From the NCBI GenBank assembly GCA_001247695.2, contig LGRX02035367.1, positions 1 through 64,000 of the forward strand: DNA of 64,000 nucleotides, given 5' to 3'. A program made the translations under genes and the position numbers. Below the pieces are notes generated by a model. It worked only from the letters and a program-made list of their open reading frames with translations, ran no database searches and was not told the origin of the DNA. This stretch comes from Cymbomonas tetramitiformis. Taxonomy: Eukaryota; Chlorophyta; Pyramimonadophyceae; Pyramimonadales; Pyramimonadaceae. Positions within the stretch are counted from its first letter, which is position 1, and every line of letters starts with the position of its first letter. Below are positions 29,506-40,800 of this stretch, piece after piece.

Positions 29506-31823
29506 GTGTTTCTTCGCAAGCTACGCCCCATGGGGGCTCACAACCGAATCCGGCTCGACACGATTTTTTCCCGAGACGTGGGAATGCGCTATCGGCCGAC
29601 GCCTGCATCTCCGGCGGCGGCTTTGACGGCTCCTGAACGGACACGTTCCGTGGCCGTTCAGAATTCTTCATGGGACGTGGATTTAATCAAGAGAGCGTAT
29701 CGTTGCGCTCTGGGCACCAAGGATGCATCATTCCGAGGTGACGAATCGGACCGGAACGTACTATGGACGTCGTTGGTGACATCTTTGCAGTCAGCATTTG
29801 AGCTGAAGGACGCCGCCAACGACACCCTCTTCGACTTGGCGGATGCCACCAAGGAGGTCAACGCCGTCTACAATGCCATTCTTTTCACGACGTTGACATC
29901 TTTGACGAAGCCACACTCACCCGCCAGACGTTGGGTGGATGGTCGCTTCTGGACGCGCTTCCCCGCGAGATGGGAAGCGGGCCTTGCTGGAAGTCACGAA
30001 GCGGCTCCTTCCTCGTGTTCTCCGACCCCTTGGGAACTACGAGGAGCTTTGTGCCATCTACTTCGACTCCAAGCTCGACCTCGCTCGATCCGTTAATTCA
30101 AGACTTCGACGCCTGCCTAACGGCTATCCGTGCCTCGCCTTCTGGTCCGCTCGACGACATGGTGGCCAAGAAGCAGCTCCTCGCGTCCCTCGACCCCATC
30201 ATGTACGACAAGGTCGCCACACCACTTCGCCTCGACGTGGACTTGGCCAAGGTCGACCTCGAGGACATCTACGCCCACATCCTCGAGATTTGGGAGAATG
30301 AACATGGTTCTGGACGCGTGAAGCAGCACAAGCCGGTACTTCCGTCTTCCCCGCCGGCTTTGCTTTACTCTGGTGACGTGAACGTAAAGGACCTCATCAT
30401 GGAGTTCGAGAAGCAATTGGAGATCGCCACTTCGACTCTCATGACGCTCAAGGACTCCGTGTTCTCCGTCACAAAGAGCGACGAGCCCCTTTCGGGCTTT
30501 GTGGACTCTTCCCGTCGCCACCTGCAGCGTGACGGTAAGCGTGGTGTCTCTTTCCCACCCTCACGTTGGCGGGATGAGCGCAACAGGAGGGACGATGGGA
30601 AGTTTCATGGACGAGACAATCGCGTTGGCACCTACGGCCGCAAGCATTTTCGCTTTGCCGCGCACCCGCTCAAGGGCGACGGCAATTGGCGGCAAGACAC
30701 CGACAAGAAGAATGCCGCCCACAACATCTCGTTCCATGTGGCCTCCTCTGCCTTCATCCCTGAGTGTGCGCGCTGTCCTCCTGGACACTACCACGACTCC
30801 GCGAATTGCCCCACGGACGACATGGCGTGCGCGGAATGCGACTTGGTGACCGCCGACGAGATCGACGAGATTGTGTCCGCCTTCCAGACCGCCTTCGACG
30901 CCCAGGACGACGCCACCTTCGCTCAACTTTGTGGCCAGCATGATCAACCCGTTGTTCGTCACGACGAGGAGCCTTTTACCTTCGCCGACGACAACAACAT
31001 CGGCCTTCGGGCACAGTACGCAAGTTTAATTCCTTCTCCGCCCTCTCTCCTTGCTACCCGCGTGCACGAGGCGCGCACAGCTCTCCGTGAGCTAAAGCAG
31101 GTTGCCGGTGGTGCTGATTCCACATCACAGCACTTCCCCATGGTGCACTTCGGCTCGGCCACGCCCGCCGTGATCGACAAGACCATCGTGGAGCCTGAGC
31201 CGCAAGTGGAGATCGAGAACGGCGAGAACGCGCTAATCTTTCCGAAGCAGTTCATCGACAACGAGTCCCCCTTCGAACAGTCCTTCATGGACGGCATGTC
31301 TGTGAAATTAGGCTTCTTCGAGCCCGAGCCGCGGGTTTCAGTTAAATCCTTCACCCCCCTGCCTCCGTACATTTCTTCCACGCATGATTCAGCTAGCGTG
31401 GCTGACTCGGAGTCTGGCGACGAGGGCTTACATGTGGCCGCGCCACCACCCGCTCCACGGGTTGGTGGTGCCCGGACACCGTCAATTAGCAATTTTCTCA
31501 CAGCAGCAGCACTGCCGGCTCTGTTTATGTGTGTGAGCATGTCCTTCATCCACACCGTCACCGCCTCTGCCCTTTGTAACATGGAGATTGCTCCGCGGTC
31601 GGTGGCGTACGGGCAGTACCCTGACTATCGGGGTTGCGCAGTGGACTTCTTCACTGACTCCGCCTTTCTAGACTCTGGACCCGCTGACCCCGACGACAAC
31701 TTCAATCTGGACTCTGGTTTTCCGGACTTTGACACTTTTGCCTTCTGCAATCTGAACTTTGAGATTGACAACAACAACTTCTACAGTGAACTCTGCTTTG
31801 TGGACCACTTGCAAAGTGGCTAG
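29506..31823 (+). pseudogene. Gag-like polyprotein with zinc knuckle and C-terminal hydrophobic segment
   Basis: The N-terminal frame (from about 29530) carries GAHNRIRLDTIF and a capsid-like helical region. Around 29960-30090 the homologous reading passes through two further frames (PRDGKRALLEVTKR, then DDMVAKKQLLASLD), so two frameshifts break the gene. From 30100 it is open to 31823: a lysine/serine linker, FRFAAHPLKGDGNW, then a Cys/His cluster CARCPPGHYHDSANC (about 30766-30810) of zinc-knuckle type. The C-terminal 250 residues are acidic and include a hydrophobic stretch, FLTAAALPALFMCVSMSF (about 31493-31548), long enough to span a membrane. The fragment at 4562-6120 has a similar segment. 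No enzymatic domain follows. It is the only gene of this LTR element. Confidence 0.7.
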
Positions 31824-32033
31824 AGTTGTTTTGATGTTAGCTAGTAGCTTGCTAGATCAGTATTAGGCCAAGATGCCTTCCTGTGTGCACAACTAGCTAG
31901 AGATTTGGGACCGCCCTGGCCAAGAGCACAGGCCCCCTATAGAAATTGTTTCCACCGCTTGAGATGGTGTGTTTTCGGACTGCAACAACCCTGCTCCACC
32001 CTAACTTTTCCTCCGTAATAGTTCAGGGTGGTG

Positions 32034-32223
32034 TGTTGGATGTGACACACCGTGTGTCACTTCCTGTTATCTGTACTAGTACTCGGTACAGTACGGGTGT
32101 CACAGGTTTAGGGTTTCCGGCATAAAGCCAAGACTATCTTATGTTTATTTACACTTATGCTAACCCGAAAGTGAAAGCATTCTGACAGTAGCTCAATATA
32201 TAATCACATCTATATATCTCACC
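32034..32223 (+). repeat. 3' LTR (190 bp)
   Basis: Starts TGTTGGATGTGACACACC; target duplicate GAACA follows at 32224-32228. Confidence 0.85.
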
Positions 32224-32294
32224 GAACAATCGAAGCAGTCGAATCACGCTTATTTCGCCTGTGGGTTAAAACCCGTTTGCGGGGCGGGGAGGTA

Positions 32295-32510
32295 TCATGG
32301 AGAGACAGACTTTTGCCCCCCCATAAACTGGGGGTGATTGTCTCTTCCTGTGTCACCCCTCGCCCTGTGGTGTCACTTGCATCTTGCCAGCCGACCGATA
32401 ATAAAACACCTAAGTTATTTTATTATCTCATCTCGTTGACTGTGAAAACCGTTAGCATCACTGCACAACTTTCATCGCCTGCGTGCATATATATATATAT
32501 ATATATATAT

Positions 32511-32545
<35 letters not shown>

Positions 32546-32559
32546 CACACTTTCTTTCA
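32295..32559 (+). repeat. Left LTR of outer element, with GC hairpin
   Basis: Begins TCATGGAGAGACAGAC. Near its start CCCCCCC pairs with GGGGG and GAGAGACA pairs with TGTCTC, a stem-loop kept in all four LTR copies (32297, 32659, 34082, 36309). Contains a (TA)n tract at 32490-32542. Confidence 0.75.
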
Positions 32560-32656
32560 GGTTATGGGTTACCACTAGCTGGTGATTGCTCGCGTTTATT
32601 TTCGCTATCATTTTGATCCCGCGCAACGCGGCATTTAGTGACGGAACGTTACTCTC

Positions 32657-34339
32657 TCATGGAGAGACAGACTTTCGCCCCCCCCATAACTGGGGGTGAC
32701 TGTCTCTTCCTGTGTCACACCTCGCCCTGTGGTGTCACTTGCATCTTGCCAGCCGACCGATAATAAAACACCCAAGTTATTTTATTATCTCATCTTAGAC
32801 TGCGAAACCACCCGAGCATCTCGTCCCAGCTTCACAGAGTTTGTGGAGACTGTAAAAACACGCATATAACCCACCGTTGTCCGTTATATCCACCGTTTAT
32901 TTCACCGTCTCTGTCAGGTTATGGGCCTCACCACTGGCGAGTTTGCTCACGCTTTCGGATTCTTTGATCCCGTACCTTGTGCGGTAACTATCCCGCTTTT
33001 CACCAAATTCGGCTGAGCACCTTCGTCCTCTTTGCCGCCATCTTCACCCCGCGTCCCCCTTGGTACCGGGAAATTATTCGAGCACCTTGTCCTCGACCAC
33101 ATCAACCTTCATTCTCGACTACGTCGTCCCCATCTATTTCACTTTACGCTCTGGCCAGCAGCACCTCAACAGCAGCAAAATTGGCTTATCGCACGACATT
33201 TTTGACGTCACCACCGTCTTCCCCGCGGGAATCTACCCCAGATTGCCTTTTCCATCGTTCGATTTGGTTATTTTTAGCGAAAGTTACGTTTTCGCTTGGG
33301 AACCCTAAGTGTTGGGCTCCAGATTTTACAGCTTACAGCGGCCATGGCTTCGTGTCGTCAGCGTGCCCGCATTTCTGCAGTTACCTCCGCGCTGCACGTG
33401 ATTCGACGACGAGAGCTTACCCATGGCTACGATCTGGTGGTGTCTGGTGGTGCTCATGCACCTGACACCAAAATCGAGTCCATCAACCACATCGTCAACA
33501 TGAGCTTTGACCACTGCGAGCTCACCCCGCAGCATCCTCCACTCTTCCCTCCACCCTGCGTGCCCCTTGGCCATTGCCTGGTGGTGTTTGCAGGTGTTGC
33601 ATCCCTCATCCCACCACTTTCCCTCTCTGTTTTCGCACTTGTGTGCGGCAGAGTGGAGCCACACCGCATTTTCCACCTTCGCCCCCCTCGGGGTGTCCAC
33701 GTCCCCGCACTCGCTATGTTGGTACCACACATCGTCGCACCGCATCGCGTGGGCGTTGGATGACGACGTCCAGGCGGCGCTCGACTTCGTCCACCATCGA
33801 GACCTACGCCGCCGTCCACCCTCGATTACTTGGGCTAGATTCGCTGGCTGGCCTGTGGGAGAAGTCATCCCCACAGCACATGCATGGGCATAAGCCCCTA
33901 GAGCACGCATCTAGAGACCAGCGCGGCGGAGCCACTCTAGCTGGGTTGGAAAAGACCTTTTAGGGTCTCAAAAGATGCTTGTTTCTTAGGGTTTTGCCTC
34001 TGTGGCCAACCGTAGGATGCTAGCCCCGGCCTTGGCTAGCTTGCATCGTGACACCTCACGCCTTCGGGGTGAGGTGGTGTCATGGAGAGACAGACTTTCG
34101 CCCCCCCCATAACTGGGGGTGCCTGTCTCTTCCTGTGTCACACCTCGCCCTGTGGTGTCACTTGCATCTTGCCAGCCGACCGATAATAAAACACCCAAGT
34201 TATTTTATTATCTCATCTTAGACTGCGAAACCACCCGAGCATCTCGTCCCAGCTTCACAGAGTTTGTGGAGACTGTAAAAACACGCATATAACCCACCGT
34301 TGTCCGTTATATCCACCGTTTATTTCACCGTCTCTGTCA
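32657..34339 (+). mobile_element. Inner short LTR element with CTCTC target duplication
   Basis: 260-bp LTRs at 32657-32916 and 34080-34339 are nearly identical. CTCTC flanks it at 32652-32656 and 34340-34344. GGTTATGGGCCTC follows the left LTR. It inserted into the leader of the outer copy soon after that copy's primer site. Internal sequence about 1.16 kb with one possible gene. Confidence 0.8.
33344..33763 (+). CDS. Possible small protein of the short LTR element
   Basis: 139 residues starting MASCRQRARIS, then VIRRRELTHGYDLVVSGG, and a hydrophobic GHCLVVFAGVASLIPPLSLSV segment in the middle. The outer element holds a second copy from 34882 whose homologous reading needs a frame change near 34985 but thereafter conserves most residues. 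Conservation could reflect recent duplication alone. No domain is recognised, and the frame is proline-rich with strong composition bias. Treat as tentative. Confidence 0.3.
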   Translation: MASCRQRARISAVTSALHVIRRRELTHGYDLVVSGGAHAPDTKIESINHIVNMSFDHCELTPQHPPLFPPPCVPLGHCLVVFAGVASLIPPLSLSVFALVCGRVEPHRIFHLRPPRGVHVPALAMLVPHIVAPHRVGVG

Positions 34340-34881
34340 CTCTCCCCGGCCGACACAGTAACGCAACGTTACATCTCGCCGCAATTTCCCCGTACGTGCT
34401 GCAACGGCACCGGCTCCTTTTTCTTTGGGCGCAACGCTCTCTCTTCTTCGTGCGCAACGCACGTTTCTCGCAATCATTCCCATATTTGATCCCGCGGAAC
34501 GCGGTATTCCGTGGCGGAACGCCACTCTACCCGCCGGTCGAGCGCATCTCACCGCCATTTTCCCGTACGTGCTGCAACGGCACCGGCTCCTTTTTCTTTG
34601 GGCGTAACGCGCTCCCTCTCATTCGTGCGCAACGCACGTTTCTCATCATCATTCTCGACTACGTCGTCCCCATCTATTGCGCTTTCGCTCTGGCCAGCAA
34701 CACCTCAACTGCAGAAAAATTGGCTTGTCGCACGACGTTTTTGACGTCACCACCGTCTTCCCCGCGGGAATCTACCCCGATTGACTTTTTCATCGTACGA
34801 TTTGGTTATTTTTGGCGAAAGTTACGTTTTCGTTTGGGAACCCTAAGTATTGGGCTCCAGATTTTCCAGCTTACAGCGGCC

Positions 34882-35308
34882 ATGGCTTCGTGTCGTCAGC
34901 GTTCGCGCATTTCTGCAGCTGCCTCCGCGCCGCAGGTGATTCGACGACGAGAACTTACCCCTGGCTACGATCTGGTGGTGTCTGCTGTCTGGTGGTGCTT
35001 ATGCACCAAACACCAAAATCGAGTCCATCAACCCCATCGTCGACATGAGCTTTGACCACTACGAGCTCACCTCGCAGCATCCTCCACTCTTCCCTCCACC
35101 CTGCGTGCCCCTTGGCCACTGCCTGGTGGTGTTTGGTGGTGCTGCAGCCCTCGTCCCACCGCTTTTCCTCTTTGCTTTCGCACTTGTGTGCGGCAGAGTG
35201 GAGCCACACCGCATTTTCCACCTTCGCCCCCCTCGGGGTGTCCACGTCCCCGCACTCGCTCTGTTGGTGCCACGCATCGTCGCACCGCATCGCGTGGGCG
35301 TTGGATGA
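34882..35308 (+). pseudogene. Frameshifted second copy of the small LTR-element protein
   Basis: Starts MASCRQRSRIS. Extra bases around 34982-34990 (CTGCTGTCTGGTGG) move the reading frame, after which IVDMSFDHYELTSQHP onward matches the inner copy to the same GVG stop. Broken relative to the inner copy. Confidence 0.35.
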
Positions 35309-35348
35309 CAACGTCATGGCGCGCGGCGCTCGACTTCGTTCACCATCG

Positions 35349-36017
35349 TGCCTATTCTACGAAAGGTGGGTTTACACACCGTAAGGACCCCTTACGGTGG
35401 GTTACCCAACCCTAAGTAAAACGATTATTTCAGCCCCTAAACTGACCCCTTGATCATGTTCATGGTGGCAGGATGACTTTAGACACTCCCAAGAGGCATC
35501 CGCGAAGAATTATATCGGATATATCCGGGGTTTTTAACCTGAAAACACAAACACAAACCGGCAAACCAATTATCGCATATAAATCGTGTCATATAGCGTA
35601 ATAAACCGTCATACCACCCTCACTTCGCGTGACATTTTGAGGGTCAAGATGGCCTCGAATGAAAATTTTGACAAGACACTACAGAAAGAGCAGCTCGAGA
35701 ACTTGACAACATAGGTCTCCAAATTTCCAAAGGGCCATCGAGGAAGGCCACATATCTACCAATATACAAAATTATGTGGTAACCCACCGTAAGCATATAT
35801 GATTGGAACCCGCTACACCCCCCCCACTTCGCGAGCGCATTACACACATGGGGCACATCGCAGCCATCCTTAGTATGTTCCTCAGCTTTCATTCAACTCA
35901 TAAACTGTCTGAAAATCGATAGGTTTGACACCGTAGACCTCATAACGCCACCACTAGAGGCCGCCGAAAAATCCTCTTACGGCGGGTTAACCCACCGTAA
36001 GATTAGTAGAATAGGCA
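35349..36017. mobile_element. 669-bp nonautonomous DNA element with TGCCTATTCTAC ends
   Basis: Terminal inverted repeat TGCCTATTCTAC; target duplication ATCG at 35345-35348 and 36018-36021. The paralogous inner LTR element shows the unoccupied site at 33797-33801 (CACCATCGAGA). Subterminal CTTACGGTGGGTTAC words recur in both orientations at 35391, 35778 and 35977-36000. No open frame. Superfamily not assigned. Confidence 0.85.
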
Positions 36018-36306
36018 ATCGAGAGCTACGCCGCCGTCCACCCTCGATTGCTAAGGCTAGATTCGCCGGCTGGCCTGTGGGAGTAGTCATCCCCACAGCA
36101 CATGCATGGGCATAAGCCCCTAGAGCACGCATCAAGAGACCACGCAGCGCGGCGGAGCCACACTAGCTAGGTTGGAAAAGACCTCTTAGGGTCCCAGAAG
36201 ATGCTTGTTTTTTAGGGTTTGCCTTCGTGGCCAACCGTAGGATGTTAGACCCGGCCTGGCTGGCTTGCATCGTGGCACCTCACCGCGCCTTCGGGGTGAG
36301 GTGGTG

Positions 36307-36552
36307 TCATGGAGAGACAGACTTTTGCCCCCCCCCATAAACTGGGGGTGATTGTCTCTTCCTGTGTCACCCCTCGCCCTGTGGTGTCACTTGCATCTTG
36401 CCAGCCGACCGATAATAAAACACCTAAGTTATTTTATTATCTCATCTCTTTGACTGTGAAAACCCGCGTTAGCATCACTGCACAACTTTCATCGCCTGCG
36501 TGCATACATATAAATATATATTCACTATATATATATTTCACACTTTCTTTCA
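36307..36552 (+). repeat. Right LTR of outer element
   Basis: Same hairpin and CATCACTGCACAACTTTCATC block as the left LTR with a shorter TA tract; followed by the AGGTA target duplicate. Confidence 0.75.
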
Positions 36553-36557
36553 AGGTA

Positions 36558-37825
36558 TGTGTAGCAGTGTCTACAAATCGTTAGACAAGATGAACGTAAT
36601 TGGGTTACAATTTTTAGCTTAAATACCGCTCATAAGTACGTTTGACACTATCAGAGGTTATCGCGGCTTTATACATCCCGGATCAAGTTGTGGCTTCTCA
36701 GATTACGTACGTTGACCCGAGCGTTGAGCCGTTGACCCGATCGGAACTCCCCGGATGTCCGCGCCTTCCATGCACCTCGGTTGATGGGAGGCGCGGGCAG
36801 CCGGTGGCTCACCTAGTTATATCTATATGAAGGGTTGTGCACGCCCAAACCCATCTCAACTCGCAAGGAAGGCTTCCAAATGAGAATTGGGTAGGAAGCT
36901 TCTCAACTCAAGTTCGCACGGGGGTTCGCTAGGTGTGAGGGTTAAATACTGCCACGTCAGCTCCAAAATTGGCCTTTCATTTTAATTTTCGGGGAATATG
37001 CGCACAACCCGGTAAAAATAGTGCTTCCCCGGGATTTTGAGGGTCTTCTAGCTTCCCCGTTGCGCCACTGGAGAATTCTGTCATGTGTCGCCCTGTCATC
37101 AGTGTTGCTGGAATCTGATGGGTGGTGACACCGCTACCGGTAAGATTTCGACGGCTGCCAGTGGGTAAGGGGGCATTTAACCGATATATGCTTCTTAAGT
37201 ATGGAATTTGATCCGATGGCTGCCGGTAGCTAAGGGGCATCGCTACCGGTAGCTACCGGTGCCACGTCGGATTTCTACAGCACTGCCTGTCATCCCACTT
37301 CGGCTGGAGTACCCAGATAATTCATAATAAGGGTACTGTACTGCGTACTCCCGCCTGACCCTATACGTACGCTATAGACATACTGTAGAGCAGTCGAGCA
37401 CGTCTTCGAGCATGACGATGAGCATGACGATGACGACGAGCACTGAAAATCATGGAAGATCAAGATGCAGATTCAATTGTAGATGGGATGAACCGATGAA
37501 GCATCAGCAAAGTCGAAAGTGAAAGATGAAAGAAGAGGTTTCGTCAAGTCTTTGCGTTCGGAGAGGCAGTTAGTTGCAGGGCAAACGTGCGACGAACAGG
37601 AAGGTTATCTTCAAATAAACAATTTCAAACAGCCTATAAGATATTTTAAATCGGATTGCATATGATTCTATAGTCTCGTGTCACAAGTTCTTTACAATTT
37701 GCGGCCTGCGAACCCTTCCCGTGAACACCCCAATGGCTTGGTGTCGGACACGCTCAAAAACTCTTCGTAAATCTTGAGTTAGTGATAAGCAACATTGTAC
37801 GCATGCTGTGTTGAACTTATTTCAG
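36558..37825. other. Noncoding region upstream of the PH-PDZ gene
   Basis: Contains repeat fragments at 37066-37345 and GCTACCGGTAGC palindromes at 37125-37260. An ATG at 37452 (MEDQDADSI) opens a very short frame; a first exon of the downstream gene may lie in 37400-37600 but cannot be fixed. Confidence 0.4.
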
Positions 37826-40800
37826 GAGCCGACGACAGAAGACAAATATTTTCACGCGTTGCAGATGGACGAGTCACCAAATCCGACGGACGAGTCGCCC
37901 GGTCCAAGCCCAAGTGCCAGTCCCACAGTTGACAGAGCGCTGTCCAGAACTCAGTCAAGACGTGAAAAACTCTTGCAGTTTGCGGGTGTTTACGACGTTA
38001 AAGAGGTGGGAAATTTTTCTGAATAGCGTTGAGTCGCTGAGCGGCACAGCGGCAGCTGATTCTGAATCTTAGCTGTCCATGTGCCGCAGGGGGTTCTTGG
38101 TTCAACTGGAGAGCTGACAATAGGCGACGACTCTCGAAAAAGTTTTTTCCAACCATCTGAAACCTCTCAAGATGCCAACGGACAGACGGTGATCACTCCG
38201 CAAATTGTTCCGGGTAGACGGACCGGTTCAGTGTGGATGCAAAAAAAGAGGCAAAAGTTTCCATATTCGTGGCAGAAAAGGCTCTTTGTGCTACTTCCCA
38301 CTGAAATGCGTCTACGATACTTCAAAGTAAGTTAAATGCTGTTACTCTCGTTTTCGAAACCCGTGAACAGTAGTTATTTGTTTATTCGGTAAAAACAGAC
38401 AAATGTTCACCGCGTGCTGTTTCATCAGGAGGATGAAGATGCCCTCACCGCATGCGGCTGTGTGGACTTAAGAAGTTTGAAATGGAGTGGTGTTGACCCT
38501 GCAGACGAAGCAGGTCTTCATTACACTCTCATATTTGTGTAGCCTGCTCCTCCTTCCGAACGGCAGTACCCTAAATTTGTTCTCCGTTTGGGGTGAGCAT
38601 ATTTATCGAGTGTGTTGTGCAAATGCTAATAAACGGGTATGCGCCATATGGCGAATACAGCGGATCGGAGGAAAAATGCCCCCAAGTTTTATGACGTCCC
38701 ACTAACCCTTTGCCAATTTGATGCATCGGACGCATATCTTCACAACTGGTATAATTCGCGCAAATGTTCAGTTTCCTGTTTTCCTGCAACGGAAAATCTT
38801 GACTTCAAACCCGGTGCTGCGTCGACTTTCAGCTTCACGTTAATCCGGAAATATTGTTGTTGTTGTGTGCTTGCATCTCTTGCGCAGAAGAACTTCTGCA
38901 GTTCGAAGCAAGACAAATCGACAAACGTCGAGTTCACGGCTTTGAGGTAAAGTGGGAGAGTTCTTTTGTTGCTGCGCCCAACTGTACGCTAGGAAAACTT
39001 AATTCCCAGGGCTGCTCGATACTGGCGTCACCTCGGCTGCTCGATACTGGCGTCACCTCGACTGCTCGATACCGGCGTCACCTCAGTCGTGTGTTAAGGG
39101 TTAGCCGTAGTTCCAAAAATGTTCAAAACGCGCTGTCCTCTTGTTCAGCACTTACGGCTAAAGAGGGCGCCCTTTAATGCTACTTGGACGAAAAAACGTG
39201 CATACATCGACACCACACGTGACCCAAGCCTGGGCGGTTGTTCCTGTGCACAGCTGAAACCCTCGAGAGACAAGGCCGACGGTCGGAAAGATCGTGGCAT
39301 GCTGTACGATTTAATTAAGGACCGACTGGACTACTCCGCCGTTCAGCCTTCTCTCGGAATTTCGTATGCACTAGATAATGTACGTCAACTCTTCCTTCTT
39401 TTTCCTCTATTTTTGGTTGTTATTGGCTGAAGTGAACGCACGGAAAGAGGTCCTTGGACAGAGCCCCGGTGACAACCAACGGAAGCCGTTCTGCACTGGA
39501 CGTCCCAGCCGGTGAATTCCTTGAGCCGCAGAGCTCCTGAGGCAGTGAGGCAAGGCGCTCGTGATAAATTCAGCGAAGCTGGCGCACAGTGGGCCGCTCG
39601 AGGTCCGGAGGTGGAACTCCGGTGACACTGGGCAGAGCCAAGCAAGAAGGGAGCTCCGGAGCTGCTTGGCAAAGCTCTAGTGACAGCTCAGCAGAGCTGG
39701 TGTACGGTGAGGCTCCAGGGGTGCTGAGGCAATTCGCCGGTGACTTCCCAGTGTAGTCGTTGGGTGGTGGGGCTTCCTCGGTGCTATACTGAGAACCGGC
39801 GACGAACGAGAAACACTTGTGGTAGGAAGGGCCCTGCAGGGCTCAGGAGAAACAGTTGGCAGCCGAACGTAACCGGTGAGAGGCGGTCCGGAGGTCCTCG
39901 GGCAAGTGCTTGTGGTAAACTGGCGAAGCCGCTCGACGGTCGGCTCCAGAGGGCGCAAGGTTGAGCGCCGGGAACACCCAGCGAGGACGCTTGTTAAACC
40001 CAGCGAAGATGCTTGTTGTGAGGTTGTAGCGCTCGGGGGCACAGCGCCGGTAATAACCCATCCACTGGCTCGTCATAACCTGATACTTCCTGGGAGTGAT
40101 CTGCGCAGGAGCTGAAGCAGAAGCTTGCTGTGGAGGACAAGGGCGTGCTTGTTGTGCAGACTTGGGAGGATGGTCCCTGCCACAAAGCGGTAGGTTGCAA
40201 CAAGCGTTCAAGGGAATCTGTCACCTGGTAATTCATGCGTTCAAGTTCGAGACAGGAATAGAAATATCATTTGTCGCATCCATGCGTTGGGCGGGAAGAT
40301 TCACGGCCGGTGGAGTTACCCCTTGCCGGCAGCATCCTGCGCTCCGGCCCAGTGTTGGCGTTCTCTGGTCGCTGAATGCAGTCCCTGGGGAACACGCAAG
40401 GTCCGAATCGAGCTGAGACCTAAGGCTTACGACACCAACATCTGCACCACCGTCCCGAGCCACCGTGTTCGAAGGTTTACGTTCCTTGTATTTGGGGATG
40501 ACAAATGATGCGTTGGCATAGGTTCCCCAGTATTGGCTCACCTGAGTGCCACTCGAGCCGACTGAAGCTGTGCAGCTGTCACAGCTCCTTTTTCCTCAAC
40601 GGCCAATAGAGCGAATTTTGTGGAACTCAGTATGCCACTCGTGCACATCGTGGGTGCTGGCTTGCCGTGAGCGACATATGTGTTGTATGCGTCTTGCAAG
40701 TTTGTACTCTAGTTCGTTGACTCAAGGAGCATTCATTCCAGTATGAGCTGACAGCTTCACACTAACGGTGTCTGCTCGGCCTGAGGTGCATTCCAGGGCT

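Larger units (their letters stand above)
28924..32223 (+). mobile_element. Gag-only LTR retrotransposon with 5-bp target duplication
   Basis: 190-bp LTRs at 28924-29113 and 32034-32223 differ at only a few positions. GAACA flanks both sides (28919-28923 and 32224-32228). GGTTATGG follows the left LTR (29114). The interior holds one Gag-like gene and no protease, integrase, reverse transcriptase or RNase H. This matches the TR-GAG type of nonautonomous element. The near-identity of the LTRs suggests recent insertion. Confidence 0.85.
32295..36552 (+). mobile_element. Outer short LTR element, containing two nested insertions
   Basis: LTRs at 32295-32559 and 36307-36552 share TTTTGCCCCCCC, CACCTAAG and TTAGCATCACTGCACAAC and differ mainly in TA-repeat length. 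AGGTA flanks the element (32290-32294, 36553-36557). GGTTATGGGTTACC follows the left LTR. The interior is split by a second copy of the family (32657-34339) and, further right, by a DNA element (35349-36017). No pol gene is present. Confidence 0.75.

Noticed and set aside
34300..35055. 251-codon open frame in the outer LTR element
   Set aside because: It crosses an LTR boundary and is not kept in the inner copy; the frame starting at 34882 shared with the inner copy is the better reading.
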